NCBI GenBank assembly: GCA_025769875.1
Contig: JAGFNK010000483.1
Coordinates: forward strand, 1 to 39,247
Direction: 5' to 3'
DNA: 39,247 nucleotides
Source of the DNA: Russula earlei
Taxonomy: Eukaryota > Basidiomycota > Agaricomycetes > Russulales > Russulaceae
A program made the position numbers and the translations under genes. Below the pieces are notes generated by a model, which saw nothing but the letters and a program-made list of their open reading frames with translations, was not told the DNA's origin and did no database searches. How positions within the stretch are numbered: the first letter of the stretch is position 1; every line of letters starts with the position of its first letter. Positions 33,701 through 39,247 of the stretch are shown here, piece after piece.

Positions 33701-34543
33701 GTATCAACATCCCACCAGAGAGATAAATGACTTTGCTATCTCACCAGCAGAATTCGAAGGATACTTGTGGAAAACTCGAGTAGTTTTAACACAAAGTAGC
33801 ATCACCGAAGAATACTCCCGAATCCACTTAAGAAGACACCAAGGAAGACCCGATACCATTTGACTGAAACCAGCCTACACCATTGCACATCCTTGGAACA
33901 ATGGCCATTGGACTATAACGGTCGTCTAGATCTATGAGCACTAGGAGAAACATCACTGATGAAGAAGAAAATCTAATCCCACTCCTATTTGAAAACCTCA
34001 GTTACGACACCCAAGATCACTGTTACCGAGGAAGATTTGTGGGTGCACCTATTATCAACCACGGGAATCTTTCTGACACTTGGTTATACAAAGATGACAA
34101 CAACAAAGTTACCACTGAACAGCTTAAAGCAGCAGCCCCAGGAGCAGAGAACGTTCAAGACTTCAATCCCTATAACTATACAGGCCTCTTCCTAGACAAA
34201 CCAGTCAAGTGGAGCCATTCTAGAAAACATTGGGTTTACTATAACAATTGAGAAGTTGATTTTACAGCCAGAACAACTCAAGAAGTTACTGCTGTCTTAG
34301 GAACTGCACAAAGCACTCGAAGCACTACTCCTGGACCCTTCACCTGGCATAATACTCAACAACCTACTCCTCATACAACTAGCAACGCACCACAAGCAAT
34401 CCCTCAAACGCTCACTCCAACAAGAATTCAATTACAAGGTTCAGCCCCACCTATTGTTACAGCTGCAACAACTCAGAACCCCACCATGTCAAGCAATCCA
34501 TGCCTTGTTGGAACTGCACCAGAACCCTTTGATGGAAAGGGTG
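30733..34543 (+). mobile_element. Decayed LTR retroelement, copy 2 (5' part)
   Basis: Homology to the left-edge element starts at 30733. The 5' region has a TATATAAG box at about 31061. Coding remnants follow to 34543, where the sequence stops in what looks like a gag start (APEPFDGKG). No 3' LTR, reverse transcriptase or integrase of this element was found, so it is a 5' fragment or was cut by the LTR-like segment at 34544. Confidence 0.6.
31435..34543 (+). pseudogene. Retroelement ORF remnants upstream of a gag start
   Basis: A protein can be followed through several frames: VDHPPLPEGFLD (31680), RMIHTFAVEPSNTALAVQYN (about 31900), LLPPAQQQLLYWHLAQ (32690), CTCGYQPDTPPTPNGITLWT (33250), LLEFKNYCTQAWH (33645), SYDTQDHCYRGRF (34000), and PTMSSNPCLVGTAPEPFDGK (34480). 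At least six in-frame stops (for example at 32862, 33342, 33862 and 34249) interrupt it. The last segment resembles the N-terminus of fungal Ty3/gypsy Gag. The larger upstream part has no domain I know but recurs at 19840-20574 and in part at 1-360. Confidence 0.5.
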
Positions 34544-35444
34544 TGTTGAAGCAGATGGGCGCAGGTTATGATAAGAGCGATAAGATCCTTAAGATCTATC
34601 AAAAGATATTTCAGTTTGTGTAAGACAAAACTGTAAATCAGTAATACCTATCAAAAGATATCTACAACACATGATTAGATGCAATAGATAAGATCGGAAA
34701 CAGTAAGTACTCACTTCAGTTTGTGTAAGACAAAACTGAAGCGATCTAGCTAATTGAGTGCCTCTTAAATATGCGAAAGCATCTCTAAGCAATGTAATCA
34801 TAACTACCAACTTGTATCATAAAGGATCACTCGTTAGTAGCTACCGATTGTCATCAATTAACTTATCATGACAGGCAGGAAGGGATAAGTCGACTCTGCT
34901 TATAGTCAACTCAGTGGATAATAAAAGTAAAATATTTCAAGTGCTGAGTAGGGTCTGTTGCGGCCACAAATTATATTACATAAGTAATGACCTTAGTTGA
35001 GCACGAAAAATGTGACAAAAAAGGTTAAATAAATATGGAGAGTCTACTCATTCCGGCACAACTTTAGCCAGGCTAGGGTAAATGTTGTGCCAGAATGAGT
35101 AGACTCTCCATATTTAACCTTTTTTGTCACATTTTTCATGCTCAACTAAGGTCATTACTTATGTAATATAATTTGTGGCCGCAACAGACCCTACTCAGCA
35201 CTTGAAATATTTTACTTTTATTATCCACTGAGTTGACTATAAGCAGAGTTGACTTATCCCTTCCTGCCTGTCGTGTATCATTGTAACATATGCAGGCTGC
35301 AGCATCTGAGCTGAGCCAGTCCGGGCTGATCTGACACGTGAGTGACACGTGTGAGCCGAGAGCGCCCGGTCCGTGGGAGCCGACGCATTAATGCGACTGG
35401 GCTGTGATTATATCAGACTGCCCAAAGCAGTGGTAATCTCAACA
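34544..35444. mobile_element. LTR-like segment with TGTTGA/TCAACA ends
   Basis: The 901 bp segment starts TGTTGA and ends TCAACA, a six-base inverted pair typical of LTRs, and begins exactly where the gag remnant breaks off. Internal direct repeats CAGTTTGTGTAAGACAAAAC (34616, 34718) and TATCAAAAGATAT are present. The flanks GGGTG and TCCCC do not match, so it is not a simple solo LTR. The identification is tentative. Confidence 0.35.
34870..35272. repeat. Large hairpin, arms ~190 bp
   Basis: Arms 34870-35062 and 35084-35272 are reverse complements with about three mismatches and one 4-base indel, around a 21-base loop. The arms begin GACAGGCAGGAAGGGATAAG. The words TATCAT flank both sides. 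It could be a fold-back element or an inverted duplication and would give a long double-stranded RNA if transcribed. Confidence 0.9.
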
Positions 35445-35461
35445 TCCCCCCATGATTGATA

Positions 35462-36520
35462 AGGTAGACAACACTCATAATTGACCAATGTCATGTGCTT
35501 AGCGTGACAGCTTCTGAAAGAGGAAACTTTTTGAAAATTTACAGCAAAAGGCTCATTTCACACAGAACGGATGTTTTTGTTGGAAAGTGGTTTCCAACAT
35601 TTTGTTGGTACATACTATAGACACATAAACCTATACTTATTTTGAGAAAAAGTTATGATTCTTCAACGAAATAGCAAAAATGCGAGAAACCCCATCAATC
35701 AGGGCAAGGCGGAGATTGAAATGAAGTGATCTAGATTGGGTTGGGGAGCAACACACCTCAAGCATGTCGAACGCGTCACGCATATTCTGTGTTGCTACTG
35801 TACACTTCTTGTAACACAGAAATGGGATGAAAAAAGATATCTACAACCAGCAGGCTAGAAAACCTTGCCAGGAATGGTAGCACACATCCCAACAAGAAGC
35901 AGAAACTTGACGACATGATGGGAAGATCCACCAAAGAAAACAAGGAAGTGAGCAAGAAACCCAAACATTATCCTTGCATAAACCTACCTTGGGTCTGTCA
36001 GAACATTTCAATATGCAAAAGTCACCACAAAAAGACAGGCAAATCATCTTTTGATGACATGCAAAGCAAATTTTGAGTCCAAGTCCCAAAAGGAGCACTC
36101 CAGGCCCACACTGTTCTGACAGACTGGCAATTCCATGAGTTGGGAAGGAAGGGAATCATTTAACATTGTTTATGTGTCGAATTAAACCCCTTTCACATGT
36201 TGAGTTTGTTTCTCAGATGACATGCGACGTTCGACGCTCATTTCATCAGATCGCACACCACAATCAGTGATTGGAGATAGATGCCAAATTTGTTTCTTTT
36301 ATTTCTCAGTCATTTCTTACTCCTTCATCATAAGATTGTGAATACATACAGTAAACAACTACTATTACAAAATGTTGGTCACTGATTTCCCGATTCTTTC
36401 TCGAGAATTGCAGGAAGAGCACCCCGCAGTTTCCCTGAGGCAAAACTTCCTAATCTGACCAGGATTGTCACACAAAAGTAACACCATGTGACGTTACTCA
36501 ATTATGAGTGTTGTCTACCT
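35462..36520. mobile_element. Non-autonomous DNA element with 23 bp TIRs and TA duplication
   Basis: The terminal 23 bp at 35462-35484 and 36498-36520 are perfect reverse complements beginning AGGTAGACAACACTCATAAT. TA flanks both ends (35460-35461, 36521-36522), the signature of Tc1/mariner-type insertion. At 1059 bp it has no transposase frame; the short open frames inside show no known domain. Confidence 0.88.
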
Positions 36521-36790
36521 TAGCCTCCAGCGCTCTGATGGACCTTTCCCCACACAATCCAGGTACAGATCAGTTGTTGTAAATTACCCCTTGTCGGTTC
36601 GTCCATTGTTGTCCTTCTTTATTTTCCTTGTCTCCGTGGTTACTGTTTCATCCCTTGATGGTGATCCCCTATTGTTTCACCTATTGTGTTTCACTTATTG
36701 TGTTTCACCTATTGTCAAGCTACTTTTTGCTATTGGTTTACCCTTATCTATTGTTCTGCTTATGGTACTGTACAGCCTCACCACATACAG

Positions 36791-36835
36791 TATTTAAGCG
36801 CCTGTAGAAGCTGGGGAATGCCCCAAGCTTAGCTT
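36791..36835 (+). promoter_or_regulatory. LTR TATA box and predicted transcript start
   Basis: TATTTAA (36791) is followed about 34 bp later by AAGCTTAGCTT (36825-36835), just after a GGGG/CCCC stem. The second sequence is the exact complement of the segment at 37168-37178. The same TATA and start-like pair are present in the minus LTR at 20575-21171. Confidence 0.5.
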
Positions 36836-37167
36836 TGTCCCATTTCCTGTCGCATCCCTTGCTTTGTATACTCTCTCAATCACAACTTGCTTGTGCTGGC
36901 CTTCACTCTGCTTGACCTAAGCACACCTCAAGGAACCCTTGTGTTCCTCTTCCTCCTCTGCCTCTCTCTCATCACCCTCCTCTTCTGTGAAACCAGAAGG
37001 TCGACTCTGTCTGCGGACTGAGTCATTGTCTGACTCAGCCTTGAGACGCTAAACCCTTGAACCGGCCTTCTTGAGCCGGCCCCACTGAACCCCCTGAACC
37101 AAGTCATCAGGGACTTGGCCCCACTGAACCTTGAGCTAACGCTCTTGCGGCCGCGACGCCGTAACAC

Positions 37168-37178
37168 AAGCTAAGCTT
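37168..37178 (+). promoter_or_regulatory. Candidate self-priming primer-binding site
   Basis: AAGCTAAGCTT lies one base after the LTR end and pairs over 11 bases with 36825-36835 in the LTR. No TGG start expected of a tRNA-primed site is present. Tf1 and sushi elements prime from the 5' end of their own transcript through a pairing of about this length. Confidence 0.55.
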
Positions 37179-38712
37179 ACTACTCCATTCTGGAGATCAA
37201 CCTTGAACTACCATCGAATCGTTGGATCCGTGTCCAACCTAGACCATCCCCAGACCTTCCCGAACACGTCGTAGGAGCTGCCACTTGGGACAGCTTCCAT
37301 ACTTTCCTTTGTTACATCACCACTGAAAACAACGAAGAACTACCAGTCGAATTCATCAATAACCGTTGGTTCGAACTACGACTTAGGAGAGGACAACTCT
37401 ACACTCACCGAGACCTAGAACTTCTCAGAAACAGCCTTGGATTAGGCTACTGGAGGGAAAACGACCCCCTCTACGAACCACCATCAGAATCAGAAGCCTC
37501 TTCCACAGAAGGCAACCCCCCTGAACCAGAAAACACCATTGAAACTCAGACACCCTTTGAGTCCCCTGCACTAGAACCAGAGGACCCCCTTGAAAACCAG
37601 GAACCCATCGAAACCTTAGAAATCGACCCACAGAACCCCCCAGAACTCGATATGGCAGCCCAACCCCAAGTCGCTGTACAACCCCCCCAGGTGGCTGCTC
37701 AGGCCCCTCAGATGGCCGCTCAGGCCCCTCAGGTGGCCGCCCAGGCCCCTCCAGTCGTCGTCCCACCCCCTCAAGTAGCTGCTCCAGCACCACAAGGCAC
37801 CAATGGATCCCTCAGCGGTAAAGAGCCCACTGCCTTCACAGGAGAAAGAAACAAAACAAAAAGATTCATCATGGAATTCAACCTATTCTGGGGCCTCAAT
37901 GATGACAAGGCAGTAATGATCTCCCCCTTCAAACGAACAATGCTGGCTCTCTCCTACATTCAAGGAGAAAAAGTTGAAGAATGGGTCAATTCACAAGCAA
38001 ACGCACTCAGGGACAAAGTAAACAGAGCCCAGAACCCCATTAACAGAATGAACGAAGCATTATGGAATGACTTCGTTACAGATTTATGTTCAAATTCACG
38101 AACACCGCAGAGAAGGAGGATGCCCAAGCAGCTCTCGCCAAGCACACAATGAGAGAATCCCTCGATGATTATATTTCCACCTTCGAACAACTATTAAATA
38201 AGACAGGGTGGCCAGAGACGGACGTAATCGCCATCGAAAGCTTCAAAAATGGCCTAAAAATCGGACTCCACCGCGCAATCCTAAACAGGGACGTCTGGCC
38301 TACCACCCTTCAAGAATGGAAGGAGGAAGCCAGGAGACAACATCGCCGCTTCATCACCATCAGAGAGAAACTTAAAGGAAAAACCACACACCCCCCTTCG
38401 GAACATAGGTCCCATCACCCTGATCGAATGCAAGTGGACGCTGCCAAGTCCAACTTCAAAAAACTCACTGAAGAAGAAAGGAAGCAATTGGCAAAAGAAG
38501 GTCGTTGCTTCCGTTGCCGAGAGAAAGGTCACCTTAGTCGGGAGTGCCCCAAAAATACTAACCCCACAACCTCCAAGGCACGCACTACCGAACCAACCCC
38601 AGAACTGCCAAAAGAAGAAGAAGCCTCCACTATGGTGGCCCGCATGAAAACTTTACCAGCGGAGGATAGGGCCAAGCTTTGGGACCTCATCCTCAAAGAG
38701 GATTTTCTCTAG
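37175..38712 (+). pseudogene. Ty3/gypsy Gag with CCHC zinc knuckle, frameshifted
   Basis: The frame is open from 37175, has no ATG until 37652, and continues into the Gag capsid-like region (EPTAFTGERNKTKRFIMEFN). Around 38085 one base is missing: the frame switches from the 37652 ORF to that starting at 38086 (FTNTAEKEDAQAAL), after which capsid sequence continues to CFRCREKGHLSREC (38508-38550) and the stop at 38710-38712. A seven-residue QVAAQAP repeat precedes the capsid part. Gag forms the particle and the knuckle binds RNA. The single shift makes this copy defective unless it is a sequence error. Confidence 0.88.
37688..37792 (+). repeat. 21 bp minisatellite in gag
   Basis: Five tandem copies of a 21 bp unit (CAGGTGGCCGCTCAGGCCCC plus T) encode degenerate QVAAQAP heptads; the last two copies are diverged. 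Confidence 0.85.
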
Positions 38713-38767
38713 GCCAAGGTACAACAGTCGGTACTAAGGCCCAAATAGATACCATTGTCCAACATAA

Positions 38768-39247
38768 GGAAAACTCAATGAAGTACCTTTTATGATCACG
38801 ACAAATGGAAAGACTGGCCAAGCGCTCCTAGACAGCGGAGCAACAGAGAACTTCATCAGCCAAGGAATTGTGGGAAAACTACAAATCCCACTCCGAACCC
38901 TCAGAACCCCCAGACCAATCATTAATGTGGATGGCACCAACAACCAAGGAGGAGCACTAACCCATTATGCTCATATGGCCGTACGGCATGGCCCCACCAC
39001 ACGACTCCTCACCTTCTATGTCACAAACTTAGGAGAAGATAGAATGATCCTCGGTTATCCTTTTTTAAAGGCGATTAACCCCCTGGTCAACTGGAGCACT
39101 GGTCGCCTAAGAAATCACTTAGGAGTCCTCCTTACCCCTGTCCCCCTAGCCAAACCACCTAGAATCCGGATCGCACAAATAAGGACAACCACCATTCCCC
39201 CTGAATACTTACGACATCAGAAGGTCTTCTCGGAAGAAGCAGCCAAA
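38768..39247 (+). pseudogene. Ty3/gypsy pol start: aspartic protease (runs off window)
   Basis: The frame carries the retropepsin active site LLDSGATENF (near 38829) and the downstream ILGYPFLKAINPLVNW block typical of fungal Ty3/gypsy pol, continuing open to the right edge. It lies in a different frame from gag. Between the gag stop and the protease, a third frame (GQGTTVGTKAQIDTIV) carries the expected linker, so a second small indel near 38780 is likely. Reverse transcriptase is presumably beyond the window. Confidence 0.85.

Larger units (their letters stand above)
35453..37166 (+). mobile_element. 5' LTR of a Ty3/gypsy element, interrupted by a DNA element
   Basis: The 3' part (36523-37166) matches the minus LTR at 20575-21171, ending TAACA. 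The 5' end is placed at TGATTGA (35453) because removing the TA-flanked element at 35462-36520 joins TGATTGA to TTAGCCTCC, which resembles the start of the other LTR. Net LTR length is then about 653 bp. The 3' end is better supported than the 5' end. Confidence 0.6.

Noticed and set aside
34544..35444. Simple solo LTR with TGTTGA/TCAACA ends
   Set aside because: The adjacent five bases (GGGTG and TCCCC) do not match, so a plain insertion is not supported; kept as a tentative LTR-like segment.
1..39247. CRISPR arrays, operons, riboswitches or prophage genes
   Set aside because: No regularly spaced repeats or prokaryotic gene organisation; the intron-rich genes and LTR elements show nuclear fungal DNA.

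Overview
The window reads as a filamentous basidiomycete, most likely an agaricomycete. Host genes carry many 46-72 bp GT-AG introns, upstream regions have TATA-like boxes, and the transposons are typical fungal Ty3/gypsy and Tc1/mariner types. No bacterial or phage signature was seen. Genus is not resolved.

Host genes fill 1-19.2 kb. Four tandem paralogues (start codons near 1635, 5330, 13247 and 14968) encode an unnamed multi-pass membrane protein of about 443-455 residues. Each has two exons split by an intron of exactly 50 bp. Copies 1 and 2 lie in a recognisable segmental duplication that also carries flanking DNA. Copy 1 has a G-to-T change at the splice donor. Between copies 2 and 3 sit a 2.2 kb purine-rich zone of repeated exon-like modules on the minus strand (8.2-10.4 kb) and a complete nine-exon isovaleryl-CoA dehydrogenase gene (10774-12460). 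After copy 4 comes a complete seven-exon epoxide hydrolase gene on the minus strand (17530-19117).

From 19.8 kb to the right edge almost everything is nested transposon DNA. A minus-strand Ty3/gypsy remnant (integrase plus chromodomain at 28.8-30.6 kb) is split by an 883 bp solo LTR with a perfect 5 bp target duplication. Next to it is a 5.64 kb structure with two inverted arms of about 1.8 kb around a Tc1/mariner DD34E transposase. The right arm is itself interrupted by a 588 bp solo LTR. Further left lie a zinc-knuckle ORF, a polypurine tract and a minus-strand LTR. On the right are a decayed plus-strand retroelement (30.7-34.5 kb), a 0.4 kb hairpin, a TA-flanked 1.06 kb non-autonomous element nested in an LTR, and the start of a Ty3/gypsy element (LTR, gag, protease) that runs off the window. 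The leader of that last element contains an 11 nt exact complement to the predicted transcript start in its own LTR, the arrangement used for self-priming by Tf1/sushi elements.

The host genes do not form an obvious pathway: leucine catabolism, epoxide hydrolysis and an uncharacterised membrane family are simply neighbours. Exon boundaries were set by hand from splice signals, reading phase and family motifs. Transposon ends without a target duplication are approximate.
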